From Poindextera sp036494815 (lineage in GTDB: Bacteria; Pseudomonadota; Alphaproteobacteria; Caulobacterales; Caulobacteraceae): a stretch of DNA of 64,000 nucleotides. Positions within the stretch are counted from its first letter, which is position 1. Every line of letters starts with the position of its first letter. Of the stretch, positions 1-8,480 are shown piece after piece. Where the stretch lies: assembly GCA_036494815.1 (NCBI GenBank), contig DASXNV010000106.1, forward strand, positions 1-64,000, in the 5' to 3' direction. The translations under genes and the position numbers were made by a program. The notes below the pieces were generated by a model. It did not search any database. It had not been told where the DNA came from and saw nothing but the letters and a program-made list of their open reading frames with translations.

Positions 1-505
1 GCTCGACCGGCGCAGCGGCCTGCTCAGCCTCGTCCCCGCGCGCGAAGGCGAAGGGCGTGAACATCTTCATGGCCCGGTCGAACATGGCCAGGTTCTGGCG
101 CACCTGGTCCTCCATGAACGCCACGCCCGGCGCCACGCCCAGGCCGGCGCCGACCTGTCCGCGCATGCGCTCCTGCTGACGGGTGAACCCGTCCAGCGAC
201 AGTTCGAGGAAGCTGGGCACGAAACCTTGCATGCTGTCGCCATAGAAGCGGATCAGCTGGCGCAGGAACTGGATCGGCAACAGGTTCTGGCCCCGGCTCT
301 CCTCGTCGAAGATGATCTGGGTCAGGACGGAACGGGTGATGTCTTCGTTGGTCTTGGCGTCATAGACCACGAAGTCGACGCCTTGCTTGACCATTTCGGA
401 CAGGTGTTCGAGCGTCACATAGGCGCTGGAGCGCGTATTGTAGAGCCGCCGATTGGCGTATTTCTTGATGACCACACGGTCGCCGGACGGGTCGGCTTCT
501 GCCAT
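1..505 (-). CDS. phaR: PhaR, polyhydroxyalkanoate synthesis repressor (3' end outside window)
   Basis: DNA-binding regulator that senses PHA granules and represses phasin and PHA genes. The visible 168 codons begin MAEADPSGDRVVIKKYANRR and continue with LYNTRSSAYVTLEHLSEMVK, the hallmark of the PHB accumulation regulatory domain (about residues 10-70). A second PHB_acc-type segment follows (IFDEESRGQNLLPIQFLRQL). The ATG at 505 has a GAGGAG ribosome site just upstream. The gene runs off the left edge, so the C-terminal tail of a usual 180-200 aa protein is missing. It is divergent from phaA; a CTGC-N3-GCAG site in the shared upstream region suggests autoregulation. Identity is firm from sequence motifs. 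Confidence 0.93.
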   Translation of the reverse strand, partial: MAEADPSGDRVVIKKYANRRLYNTRSSAYVTLEHLSEMVKQGVDFVVYDAKTNEDITRSVLTQIIFDEESRGQNLLPIQFLRQLIRFYGDSMQGFVPSFLELSLDGFTRQQERMRGQVGAGLGVAPGVAFMEDQVRQNLAMFDRAMKMFTPFAFARGDEAEQAAAPVE

Positions 506-552
506 CTCACTCCTCGGGGAGCGCCGGTGAGGCGCAAGGGATTCGACTTCTT

Positions 553-563
553 CTGCGCTGCAG
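553..563. promoter_or_regulatory. Putative PhaR operator (CTGC-N3-GCAG)
   Basis: The bases CTGC-GCT-GCAG form an 11-bp inverted repeat, followed at 573-580 by a further TGCAGCAG. The site lies 48 bp upstream of the phaR start, between the divergent phaR and phaA genes. CTGC-N3/4-GCAG is the TGC-rich consensus known for Paracoccus PhaR. Binding here is inferred from position and match. Confidence 0.55.
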
Positions 564-717
564 TATCGCGGATGCAGCAGAGTAGCGCCAGTCGTGGAAT
601 TGACATTGAAACTTTTCACGTTCGGGCGTGACGAAGCCAATGCATTGGGGCAATGGTTACAATGCGCGCATCAGGCGACCCCTTACCCGCCTGGGCGAGA
701 ATCTGTGGAGCACCGCC

Positions 718-1893
718 GTGAGCAAAGTCGTCATCGTCTCAGCCGCCCGAACGCCGGTCGGGTCGTTCAACGGCGCCTTGTCCAGCCTGCCCGCCCATGA
801 ACTGGGGGCCATCGCCATCCGCGCCGCGGTGGAACGCGCCGGGGTCAGCGCCGCTGACATCGAGGAAGTCGTCATGGGCCAGGTGCTGCAGGCCGGCGCC
901 GGCCAGGGCCCCGCTCGGCAGGCCTCGGTCAAGGCCGGCATTCCTGTGGAAAGCCCGGCCTGGAGCCTCAACCAGCTGTGCGGCTCGGGCCTGCGCGCGG
1001 TGGCCCTGGGCGCCCAGCAGATCAGCCAAGGCGACGCCCGGATCGTGGTCGCTGGCGGCCAGGAAAGCATGAGCCAATCGCCCCACGCGGCCAACATCCG
1101 CAATGGCCAGAAGATGGGCGATCTCGGATTTGTCGACACTATGATCAAGGACGGGCTGTGGGACGCCTTCCACGGCTACCACATGGGCCAGACCGCCGAG
1201 AACATCGCCGCTCGCTGGCAGATCACCCGCGAGGACCAGGACCGCTTCGCCGTCGGCTCGCAGAACAAGGCCGAGGCGGCGCAGAAATCCGGCCGCTTCG
1301 CCGACGAGATCGCACCCGTCACCATCAAGGGCCGCAAGGGCGACACCATCGTCGACCAGGACGAATTCATCCGCCACGGGGTGACCTATGAGGGTATTGC
1401 CGGGCTGAAGCCGGCCTTCACCAAGGACGGCTCGGTCACCGCGGCCAACGCCTCTGGCCTCAATGACGGCGCAGCGGCCCTGGTGCTGATGAGCGAAGAG
1501 GAAGCCAAGGCCCGCGGCCTCAAGCCCCTGGCCTGGATCGCCTCCTGGGCCCATGCCGGCGTGGAGCCGGAGATCATGGGCACCGGCCCGATCCCGGCCA
1601 CACGCAAGGCGCTGGAGAAGGCCGGCTGGTCGGTCGGTGACCTGGATCTGATCGAATCAAACGAAGCGTTCGCCGCCCAGTCCCTGAGCGTGGTGCGCGA
1701 GTTGGGCCTCGACCCGGCCAAGGTCAATGTGAATGGCGGGGCCATCGCCATCGGCCATCCCATCGGCGCCTCGGGCGCGCGCATCCTGACCACCCTGCTG
1801 CACGAAATGGGCAAGCGCGACGCCAAGAAGGGCTTGGCCACCCTGTGCGTCGGCGGCGGCATGGGCGTGGCCCTGTGCGTCGAGCGGGACTGA
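718..1893 (+). CDS. phaA: Acetyl-CoA acetyltransferase (beta-ketothiolase)
   Basis: Condenses two acetyl-CoA to acetoacetyl-CoA, the first step of PHB synthesis; cytoplasmic. I chose the GTG at 718 (protein begins MSKVVIVSAARTPVGSF, 391 aa, the normal thiolase length) rather than an in-frame ATG at 628, because a GGAG precedes it and the extra 30 residues are unlike thiolases. Catalytic residues are all present: Cys88 in NQLCGSG, His347 in GHPIGASG and Cys377 in CVGGGMG. A TACAAT hexamer at 658-663 could be the -10 element. phaB follows after 53 nt, making a phaAB operon. No phaC synthase lies in the window. Confidence 0.95.
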   Translation: MSKVVIVSAARTPVGSFNGALSSLPAHELGAIAIRAAVERAGVSAADIEEVVMGQVLQAGAGQGPARQASVKAGIPVESPAWSLNQLCGSGLRAVALGAQQISQGDARIVVAGGQESMSQSPHAANIRNGQKMGDLGFVDTMIKDGLWDAFHGYHMGQTAENIAARWQITREDQDRFAVGSQNKAEAAQKSGRFADEIAPVTIKGRKGDTIVDQDEFIRHGVTYEGIAGLKPAFTKDGSVTAANASGLNDGAAALVLMSEEEAKARGLKPLAWIASWAHAGVEPEIMGTGPIPATRKALEKAGWSVGDLDLIESNEAFAAQSLSVVRELGLDPAKVNVNGGAIAIGHPIGASGARILTTLLHEMGKRDAKKGLATLCVGGGMGVALCVERD

Positions 1894-1946
1894 AATCGGC
1901 GAAGGCGGCCGTGAAGCGGTGAGCAGCTAAAAAGCGAGGAGACACC

Positions 1947-2672
1947 ATGGGCAGAGTGGCGATGGTCACGGGCGGCACCCGGGGGATCGGGCGAGCGATT
2001 GTCGAGCGGCTGAAGAACGACGGTTTCAAGGTCGCGGCCGGCTATGCCGGCAACGAGGCGGCCGCCAAGGACTGCTGCGACGAACTGGGCGTGATGATCG
2101 TCAAGGGCAATGTGGGCGATTTCGGCGACTGCAAGCGCGCCGTGACCGAGGTCGAGGCCGAACTGGGCCCCATCGACGTGCTGGTCAACAATGCCGGCAT
2201 CACCCGCGACGCCATGCTGCACAAGATGACGCCCGAGCAGTGGAACGAAGTGATCTTCGTCAACCTGGCCTCGATCTTCAATATGAGCCGCCAGGTGATC
2301 GAGGGCATGCGCGAGCGCGGCTATGGCCGCATCATCAATGTCTCGTCGATCAACGGCCAGAAGGGGCAGATGGGCCAGACCAATTATTCCGCCGCCAAGG
2401 CCGGGGTGATCGGCTTCGGCAAGGCCCTGGCGCAGGAAACCGCCAACAAGGGCATCACCGTCAATACCGTCGCCCCCGGGTATACCGACACCGAAATGGT
2501 GTTGGCCGTGCCGCAGGCGGTGCTGGACAAGATCATCGGCGGCATCCCGGTAGGGCGGCTTGGCAAGGCTGCGGAGATCGCCGCCTGCGTTTCCTTCCTG
2601 GCGCGCGAGGACGCCTCGTTCATCACCGGGGCGACCCTGAGCGTGAACGGCGGCCAGTATATGGCCAGTTGA
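1947..2672 (+). CDS. phaB: Acetoacetyl-CoA reductase (SDR family)
   Basis: NADPH-dependent reduction of acetoacetyl-CoA to (R)-3-hydroxybutyryl-CoA, the PHB monomer. At 241 aa it is the standard PhaB length. Seen in the sequence: cofactor loop TGGTRGIG (residues 8-15), NNAG (81-84), catalytic Ser134, Tyr147 and Lys151 in the order NVSS...YSAAK, and the PhaB-like C-terminus ending SVNGGQYMAS. The ATG is preceded by GCGAGGAGA. It sits directly behind phaA, which separates it from the closely related FabG reductases. Confidence 0.94.
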   Translation: MGRVAMVTGGTRGIGRAIVERLKNDGFKVAAGYAGNEAAAKDCCDELGVMIVKGNVGDFGDCKRAVTEVEAELGPIDVLVNNAGITRDAMLHKMTPEQWNEVIFVNLASIFNMSRQVIEGMRERGYGRIINVSSINGQKGQMGQTNYSAAKAGVIGFGKALAQETANKGITVNTVAPGYTDTEMVLAVPQAVLDKIIGGIPVGRLGKAAEIAACVSFLAREDASFITGATLSVNGGQYMAS

Positions 2673-2697
2673 GCGTCTAAAAACCGCCCCAGTCCCA

Positions 2698-3576
2698 GTG
2701 CATTCGCAAGGAATGGGTAGACCAGTTCTTTCGGCGCAGAAGCGGCCGCCTGTCCGTCGCGAATCAGGGCGCCGCAAGGGAAACCTGCTGGGGAAACCTG
2801 ATTCAGGCGGATCGGGTTTCCCCTCCCGCCCGCTCTTTCTCTTTCTATCCCTCTTGCTGACGGCCCTGTCGATCTCGCAGCCGGCGACTGCGGGCGGCGG
2901 GTCTTTGGGCAATATCCTCTGGGGCCGGCATGGCGACGCGCCGCGCCGTCCTGAAGCGCCGCCCGTCGCCCGTTACCAACCCGATGCGGGCCAGGGCTTC
3001 ATCCTCGACCAATCGGTCTCTCCGCCCCTGCTGCGCTTCGAGGACAGTCAGGAGGTGTGGGTGCTGCGCCCCCAACCCGGCCCACGCGGCGACACCATTT
3101 TCCGCAACGATGTGGGCCAGCCCGTTTTGCGCGCCACCAAGCTGGGCGGCCTGACCCTGTTTACGGTCGAGCATCCCGACGGCTCCGCCGTGGCCTATGA
3201 CGGTGAGGCGGTGTCCCTGCGGCCGCCGAACTATCTGACCCCCAACGCCCTGTTCCAGCGCATGTTCCAGGCCAGCGCTCGTTCCAGTCATGCGGCGCAA
3301 AAGGTGATCCCGTTCATTTCGGTGGACGACGCCACCCCGGAAACCGCCACGCTGATCGCCGATTGCGCCACGGTCACCGCCGAGGCCATCACCCGGGTCT
3401 CGCGCATGGTCAACGGCAAGATCGCCCTCGCCCGGGTGGTCAAGGTGCTGCTGGCCAAGGGCCGCAAACCCGACGCCACCATGACCGCCGGCGCCCTAAC
3501 GGTGATCTACGCCCCCGCCGCAGGCGTCGAAGGCCGGCCTTCGTCGGAACGGATCGTGCAGATCATCGTCAAGTAG
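2698..3576 (+). CDS. Exported hypothetical protein (DUF4908-like)
   Basis: Function unknown. The frame opens with GTG at 2698, 25 nt after phaB, giving up to 292 aa; the next in-frame start is ATG at 2713. A long basic N-terminus precedes a hydrophobic segment LFLFLSLLLTALSISQPATA, which reads as a signal peptide with cleavage after ATA, so the mature protein would be periplasmic. The rest is soluble and ends in IVQIIVK. A 9-bp inverted repeat (2790-2798 and 2815-2823) lies inside the N-terminal coding part, so the true start is uncertain. The resemblance to the Caulobacter DUF4908 family is from memory, not from a search. Confidence 0.6.
   Translation: MHSQGMGRPVLSAQKRPPVRRESGRRKGNLLGKPDSGGSGFPSRPLFLFLSLLLTALSISQPATAGGGSLGNILWGRHGDAPRRPEAPPVARYQPDAGQGFILDQSVSPPLLRFEDSQEVWVLRPQPGPRGDTIFRNDVGQPVLRATKLGGLTLFTVEHPDGSAVAYDGEAVSLRPPNYLTPNALFQRMFQASARSSHAAQKVIPFISVDDATPETATLIADCATVTAEAITRVSRMVNGKIALARVVKVLLAKGRKPDATMTAGALTVIYAPAAGVEGRPSSERIVQIIVK
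2790..2823. repeat. Inverted repeat, possible stem-loop downstream of phaB
   Basis: Arms GGGGAAACC (2790-2798) and GGTTTCCCC (2815-2823) are perfectly complementary with a 16-nt loop. No T-run follows, so it is not a classical intrinsic terminator. It could be an RNA hairpin separating phaAB from the next gene. It overlaps the possible N-terminal codons of that gene. Confidence 0.4.
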
Positions 3577-3734
3577 GGGCTGCGCCCAAACTCGTGGATA
3601 GAACTTGACACTTGGCGCCTGCCCACGACCGATCTTTCCGGCTCAAGCGAAGGCTTTGCAGCGTCGTCCATTAACAGACGTTCGGAAGGTCGCTTGAGGG
3701 GTGGCCGACGTCGAAATCAGCAGCGCCCAAAGTC

Positions 3735-4235
3735 TCACGGCTTCGCACCCGCTGGCGCTCGACCCGCGACCAGGACGATCGAAACAGTGGCGTTTAGAAG
3801 AAAGAACCGGGCGGCGGCGTCGGAACCGCCCCAGGACCTCGATTGCCACATCAGGAACCATTCGCCGCCGACAGCTACGAAACCCCCACCGTATAGGAGC
3901 ATCGCGACGGTGAGCCCCGCGACAGGCAGCGCAAGGGCCCGATCAAAGCCGCTCTCGCTGCGCGCTTGGCGAAACAGAGCCGCCGCGCCAAGCATGAGCA
4001 GTGCGCCGCTCAGCGCCTCGGTTGCGATGATCGCCAGATAGAAGAGCTGCTGCACTAGCGCCGAATGGATCGCCCGCCACCGCTGGGTAGAGTCGGGGAA
4101 GACGGTGTCCATCCCCAAGACGTGGCGCACGAAGGTCCAGTTGTCGCCGTAGTCTACGATGTTGTTGAACGCGACGAGTCCCAAGAGCAGCGCCATAGCC
4201 GTTACCAAGCTTGCCTTACAAAGGCGTATCAGCAT
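3735..4235 (-). CDS. DUF2165 family small integral membrane protein
   Basis: Predicted inner-membrane protein of unknown function. About four hydrophobic segments are visible: TAMALLLGLVAFNNIVDYG, QLFYLAIIATEALSGALLML, VAGLTVAMLLYGGGFVAVGG and a C-terminal FLLNATVSIVLVAG. The central FVRHVLGMDTVFPDS plus WRAI is the signature I associate with DUF2165. I took the ATG at 4235 (MLIRLCKASLV, 166 aa) because it begins at the first membrane segment as family members do. The frame is open to a TTG at 4271, and a GTG at 4256 has a GGGAAGGG in front. It stands alone on the minus strand. Confidence 0.7.
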   Translation of the reverse strand: MLIRLCKASLVTAMALLLGLVAFNNIVDYGDNWTFVRHVLGMDTVFPDSTQRWRAIHSALVQQLFYLAIIATEALSGALLMLGAAALFRQARSESGFDRALALPVAGLTVAMLLYGGGFVAVGGEWFLMWQSRSWGGSDAAARFFLLNATVSIVLVAGRAPAGAKP

Positions 4236-4479
4236 CCCCGGATTGATTTTCTCCACGCCACCCTTCCCCAAATCTTTTCGACGGCGAAGTTAGACCAGTC
4301 AGCGAGGTCCGCAATGGGTCGGGCACAGTCGGCCGGGGGCGCCAGAAACCTGACTTTGACGGTCGCTTGAGCTCGGGCGCCCACAGGGGGCCATTTGAAG
4401 GGCGGATCGGGGGTGGAAGGCGGAAACGGCCCAACGCCCCCCATGCTCGTCACGTATGGACGTCTGGAGGATAGTCCGC
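4236..4479. other. Intergenic gap, nothing recognised
   Basis: About 240 bp between the DUF2165 gene and the 3' end of the DUF885 gene. I see no conserved reading frame, tRNA-like fold or clear terminator. Confidence 0.4.
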
Positions 4480-6309
4480 TCACCCCGCGATGTAGCGGTC
4501 GATCACCCCCGCAAGCACAGTCAGCGGGACGGTTCCGGCGGTGACCACGGCGTCGTTGAAGTCGCGCAGGTCGAAACGCGGCCCCTTGGCGGCCCTGGCC
4601 TTTTCCCGTAAGCGGACGATCTCGGTGTGGCCGACCTTGTAGCCGCAGGCTTGGCCCGGGGTGGAGCAATAGCGATCGATCTCGCTGGTGGCGGCCTCTT
4701 TGGACCGGCCGGTGGCGCCGACCATCCAGTCCACCGCCTGCTCGCGCGACCAGCGCTTGGAATGCAGTCCGGTGTCCACCACCAGGCGGGCGGCGCGGAA
4801 CTTCTGCCCCTGCAGATAGCCCAGCCGGCCCAGGGGGTCGTCGTCATAGAGGCCGACTTCGTCCGCCATCTGCTCGGCATAGAGGGCCCAGCCCTCCACA
4901 TAGGCGTTGAAGCCCAGCATGGTGTTGAACAGGGGCAGGGTGTGGCGCTCGGTGACGAAGGCGCCCTGCCAGACGTGGCCCGGAATGGTCTCGTGATAGG
5001 TCAGGGACGGCAGGGAAAAGCGCGGCCAATTGGCCGTGTCGTGCAGGTTGATATAGTAGGTGGACGGGCGCGAGCCGTCCAAGGAGCCTGAGTTCATATA
5101 GCCCAGGCCGGCGCCAAGTTCGATCTCCGTCGGCACCCGCTTGACCACCACATCGGCCTTCAGGGTCATGCGCGACAGCCTGGGCATCAGCGGGCGAACC
5201 GCGGCGATACGGCCGTTGAGATAGGCGATGAGTTCGGCGCGGCCGGCGTCGGTATTGGGGTAGAGATTGCGCGGATCCTTGCCCAAGACCGTCATGCGCT
5301 CGCCCACCGAACCCTGGCTGAGGCCCTGGGCCTTGAGCAGGCCATCCATCCGCGCCCCGATGGCCTTGTTCTGCTCCAGGCCCATCTGGTGGACCTCTTC
5401 GGGGGTCAGCGCGGTGCTGGTGCCGACCTTGAGCAGCCAGTCATAGTAGGCCTCGCCATCGGGCAGGCGCCATACGCCCGCCTGGTGACCGGCCTTGGCG
5501 GCGTTGGCGGTTAGGACGGCCATCTGGCGGTCCAGGGCCGGATAGACCTGACCTTCGACGATCCTGGTCGCCCGGCCGGCATAGTCTCCGGCGATCCCCT
5601 TGGCCTTGGCGCGCCTGGCCAGCGAAGAGACCAACGACGACTGAGCTGCGGGCGTGGCGCGAAAGCCCCGCATCTGCTGCAAGGTCGTGGCCAGAAGATA
5701 GTCCGGCGGGATCACCCCCAGGCTGGCGTCACGGCGCGCGCGCCCGGTCTGCTGGTCCAGCACCACGGCGAAAGCCTCCAGGCGCGCCAGATAGGCGTCC
5801 GCGTCGGCCGCCCCGTCGACCTTATGCTGCGAATCCAGGAAGTCCGGCACGCCGCTGAAGGCGCCGGTCTGCTGGCTGATCACATAGGGGGTGGCCGACT
5901 CGCCCATGGCCGAGGCCAGGGTGTTGTCGCCATAGCCGAACCGCGCCGCGTCGGCGCCCAGCTGATTGGCATAAACCACCGCATCGTAATTGATGAGGTC
6001 GCCGCCCTTGAGGCTGGCGCGATCAATGGCTTTCAGTTCGGTCAGCCGCGCCGCGCACTGGGCGCTGGCCCGCTGCACAGCGGCCCAGCTGCTGTCGTCG
6101 AGCCTGCTCTTGAGGGCGGCGTGAACACCCGTGTCCAGGCCAAGGCTGGTGGCCGCGGTGGGGTTGTCCTGCAGGGTCTGTTCGGCATAGCGATCAAGCA
6201 ATGTGCTGAGCGGGGTCGCCGCCCAGCTTGAACTGGGGGCGCCGGCCCCAACGCTCAGAGCCACGCCGGCGGCGCCGGTGGACAGCAGAAAATCACGACG
6301 ATTGGGCAC
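4480..6309 (-). CDS. Tat-exported DUF885 protein, putative metallopeptidase
   Basis: 609 aa from a GTG start with AGAGG upstream. The N-terminus MPNRRDFLLSTGAAGVALSV is a twin-arginine signal with processing near SSSWAA, so the folded protein should reach the periplasm. The body is DUF885. Near the C-terminal third it carries LTYHETIPGHVWQG, a HExxxGH-type zinc-binding motif typical of this family. DUF885 proteins are presumed zinc hydrolases or peptidases; the substrate is unknown. It is monocistronic and divergent from the metallophosphoesterase operon, with 129 bp between them. Confidence 0.82.
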   Translation of the reverse strand: MPNRRDFLLSTGAAGVALSVGAGAPSSSWAATPLSTLLDRYAEQTLQDNPTAATSLGLDTGVHAALKSRLDDSSWAAVQRASAQCAARLTELKAIDRASLKGGDLINYDAVVYANQLGADAARFGYGDNTLASAMGESATPYVISQQTGAFSGVPDFLDSQHKVDGAADADAYLARLEAFAVVLDQQTGRARRDASLGVIPPDYLLATTLQQMRGFRATPAAQSSLVSSLARRAKAKGIAGDYAGRATRIVEGQVYPALDRQMAVLTANAAKAGHQAGVWRLPDGEAYYDWLLKVGTSTALTPEEVHQMGLEQNKAIGARMDGLLKAQGLSQGSVGERMTVLGKDPRNLYPNTDAGRAELIAYLNGRIAAVRPLMPRLSRMTLKADVVVKRVPTEIELGAGLGYMNSGSLDGSRPSTYYINLHDTANWPRFSLPSLTYHETIPGHVWQGAFVTERHTLPLFNTMLGFNAYVEGWALYAEQMADEVGLYDDDPLGRLGYLQGQKFRAARLVVDTGLHSKRWSREQAVDWMVGATGRSKEAATSEIDRYCSTPGQACGYKVGHTEIVRLREKARAAKGPRFDLRDFNDAVVTAGTVPLTVLAGVIDRYIAG

Positions 6310-6376
6310 GGGTAAGCCTCTGAAGAACCGATTTTGCGGCTAGGCCTATGCTCCATCACGATTTTCGGCAAGCCGC

Positions 6377-6405
6377 GGGAATAAAATCATCGCCTGGGCC
6401 GTCTT
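6377..6405 (+). promoter_or_regulatory. Putative ECF sigma-dependent promoter
   Basis: GGGAATAA (from 6377) and CGTCTT (6400-6405) are separated by 16 nt, counted from the end of GGAATA to the C of CGTCTT. This is the layout of ECF promoters: a GGAA-type -35 and a CGT-containing -10. It lies 34 bp upstream of the first gene of an operon that encodes an ECF sigma factor, so autoregulation is the natural inference. No start-site data are available. Confidence 0.45.
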
Positions 6406-6438
6406 GAAGGTCAGACCCCTCTGAACCGGCGAGGCCCC

Positions 6439-7422
6439 ATGCGCGACTCCGACCCCGAAACCCGCTCCGACGAGGCAGGGCTTGCCTCTCTCACGTCGCA
6501 AGGAACAGGCGTGCAAAGGCGCGGACTGTTGAAATGCATGGCCTGGGCTGGAACCGGCGTAGTCTGGACCCTGGGCGGGGGCGTCGCCGCCTCGGCTCTG
6601 ATCACCAGCGCGGAGGCAAGGACTGGTAAATCCGCAAGCCTGACTTTCGTCCAGATCAGCGACAGCCATATCGGCTTCAAGAAGCCGGCTAATCCCGACA
6701 CCTTGAGCACCCTGCGCGAGACCATCGCCCGGATTCGCGCCCTGCCGGTCCAACCGAGTTTTGTCCTGCACACCGGCGACATCACCCACCTGGCCACGCC
6801 GGAGCAGTTCGATACGGCGCAGGCGGCCCTGTCAGAGCTGGGCCTGCCGATCCATTTCGTCCCCGGCGAGCACGACATCGTCGATGGAACCAACCCTCAG
6901 CCCTATCTCGATCGCTTCGGCCCCGGGACCAAGGGCGACGGCTGGTACAGTTTCGACACCGGCGGGGTCCACTTCATCGGCCTGGTCAATGTGGTTCACC
7001 TGGGGGACCGGGGCATGGGCTCCCTGGGCGAGGCCCAGATCGCCTGGCTGAAGGACGACGTGGCCCACCTGACTTCGTCGACGCCAATCGTCGTCTTCGC
7101 TCACTTTCCCATGTGGGCGCTGTTTCCAGACTGGGGCTGGGGCACCGAGGATTCGGCGGCGGCCCTGGCGGTGCTAAACCGCTTCGGCTCGGTCAGCGTG
7201 CTCAACGGTCACATCCACCAGGTGCAGCAGAAGATCGAGGGTCACGTGACCTTCCACACCGCCCGCTCCACCGCCTATCCGCAGCCGGCCCCGGGGCAAG
7301 GCGCAGGCCCTGGCCCCCTGGTGGTCCCGGCCGAACAGCTGCGCGCCGCCATCGGCCTGACCTCGGTGCGGCGACAGGTGGGCGATGGACCGCTGGCCGT
7401 GGTCGATCAGGCGCTGGCTTAG
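6439..7422 (+). CDS. Tat-exported calcineurin-like metallophosphoesterase
   Basis: 327 aa. Residues 1-26 form a long polar lead, then VQRRGLLKCMAWAGTG begins a twin-arginine signal. The two-metal phosphoesterase motifs are in order: QISDSHIGF, LHTGDITH, GEHD (replacing the usual GNHD), FAHFPMW and NGHIHQVQQ. It should act in the periplasm on an unknown phosphoester. The Asn to Glu change at the third motif is notable because that Asn is a usual metal ligand or transition-state residue. First gene of an operon with cytochrome c, ECF sigma factor and anti-sigma factor. Confidence 0.85.
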   Translation: MRDSDPETRSDEAGLASLTSQGTGVQRRGLLKCMAWAGTGVVWTLGGGVAASALITSAEARTGKSASLTFVQISDSHIGFKKPANPDTLSTLRETIARIRALPVQPSFVLHTGDITHLATPEQFDTAQAALSELGLPIHFVPGEHDIVDGTNPQPYLDRFGPGTKGDGWYSFDTGGVHFIGLVNVVHLGDRGMGSLGEAQIAWLKDDVAHLTSSTPIVVFAHFPMWALFPDWGWGTEDSAAALAVLNRFGSVSVLNGHIHQVQQKIEGHVTFHTARSTAYPQPAPGQGAGPGPLVVPAEQLRAAIGLTSVRRQVGDGPLAVVDQALA

Positions 7423-7426
7423 ATCC

Positions 7427-7843
7427 ATGACCAAGCTTGAAGCGAGACAATACAGGGTCCTAGCTCTGTGCATCACCCTGCTCGTCCCGGCCTTGGGCGC
7501 AACTGGCGTGCAAGCCGCGAACGCTCCCGCAGAAGCCACCGGTCTCCACGGTGATCCCGTCCACGGCAAGGCGCTCTATCAGGCCTGTTCCGGCTGCCAT
7601 TCCCTGGACGAGAACGATGTGGGGCCCAAGCATCGCGGGGTGGTCGGGCGTCATGCCGGCGTCGTGCCCGGCTACGCCTATTCCCCGGCGCTCAAAGGCT
7701 CCGGCCTGGTCTGGACCCCCGCCAACCTGGACCGCTGGCTGACCAATCCCCAGGCCCTGGTCCCCGGCGCCCGGATGTTCTTTTCCCTGCGCGACCCACA
7801 AAGCCGCGCCGACGTCATCGCCTATCTGGGAGAACAGCGATAG
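7427..7843 (+). CDS. Class I c-type cytochrome, periplasmic
   Basis: 138 aa starting at ATG 7427, 4 nt after the preceding stop. Signal peptide RVLALCITLLVPALGATGVQA, then haem site CSGCH (Cys54, Cys57, His58). GPKHRGVVGR and later GARMFF follow, the latter supplying the likely Met ligand. This is the small soluble cytochrome c (c2/c550-like) fold. It probably shuttles electrons in the periplasm for a partner that is not encoded nearby. An alternative upstream ATG at 7385 overlaps the phosphoesterase and would spoil the signal peptide. Confidence 0.88.
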   Translation: MTKLEARQYRVLALCITLLVPALGATGVQAANAPAEATGLHGDPVHGKALYQACSGCHSLDENDVGPKHRGVVGRHAGVVPGYAYSPALKGSGLVWTPANLDRWLTNPQALVPGARMFFSLRDPQSRADVIAYLGEQR

Positions 7844-7844
7844 C

Positions 7845-8480
7845 GTGACGGCCTGTCCTCAACAGATGAGGCCCCCCATCGGGTTCGAAACGCAACCGGC
7901 CGATGGCCCAGCCAGACGCCCCGACGCGGCCACGGCGCGGCGGTTCGAGGCGCTCGCCCTGCCGCATACGGACGCGGCCTATAACCTCGCCTTGCGCCTG
8001 ACCCGCCAGGCCGAGGCGGCGGAGGACGTAACACACGACGCCTTCCTGCGCGCCCTGACCGGGTTCGACAGTTATCGCGGGGGCGAGGCGCGGGCCTGGA
8101 TCCTGACCATCGTGCGTCATTGCGCCTATGACTGGCTGCGCGAACAGAAGCGGAAATCGACCATGCCCCTGACCCTGGTCGTGTCCGACGATCCGGACCA
8201 TGAGCTCAGTTGGGAGCCGCACGATCCCGATCAGGAAACCCCGGAACAGGCCCTGATCCGCAAGGGCGAGGCCGCCGGCCTGCACGCCCTGATCGACGCC
8301 CTGCCGCCCCGCCTGCGCGAGGTGCTGGTGCTGCGGGAGATGGAGGATTTGAGCTATCGCCAGATCGCCGAGGTCACCGCCGCCCCCATCGGCTCGGTGA
8401 TGTCGCGCCTAGCCCGGGCGCGCACCCAGCTGGGCGAAGCCTGGCGGCGGCTGCAGGACGTAAAGGAAGGCCGGACATGA
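7845..8480 (+). CDS. ECF-family RNA polymerase sigma factor
   Basis: 211 aa from GTG 7845, one base after the cytochrome stop; an ATG at 7866 is an alternative. Region 2 is visible as AYNLALRLTRQAEAAEDVTH followed by FLRAL and ARAWILTIVRHCAYDWLRE. Region 4 is LPPRLREVLVLREMEDLSYR then QIAEVTAAPIGSVMSRLARA. There is no region 1.1 or 3, as in ECF sigma factors. The stop overlaps the anti-sigma start by 4 nt (ATGA), so the pair is translationally coupled. Probably recognises the promoter at 6377-6405. Confidence 0.93.
   Translation: MTACPQQMRPPIGFETQPADGPARRPDAATARRFEALALPHTDAAYNLALRLTRQAEAAEDVTHDAFLRALTGFDSYRGGEARAWILTIVRHCAYDWLREQKRKSTMPLTLVVSDDPDHELSWEPHDPDQETPEQALIRKGEAAGLHALIDALPPRLREVLVLREMEDLSYRQIAEVTAAPIGSVMSRLARARTQLGEAWRRLQDVKEGRT

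Noticed and set aside
1386..2912. 508-codon minus-strand frame opposite phaA and phaB
   Set aside because: It spans two well-defined genes on the other strand and shows no domain.
3643..3861. 72-codon minus-strand frame at the 3' side of the DUF2165 gene
   Set aside because: Overlaps the DUF2165 gene in another frame and has random composition.
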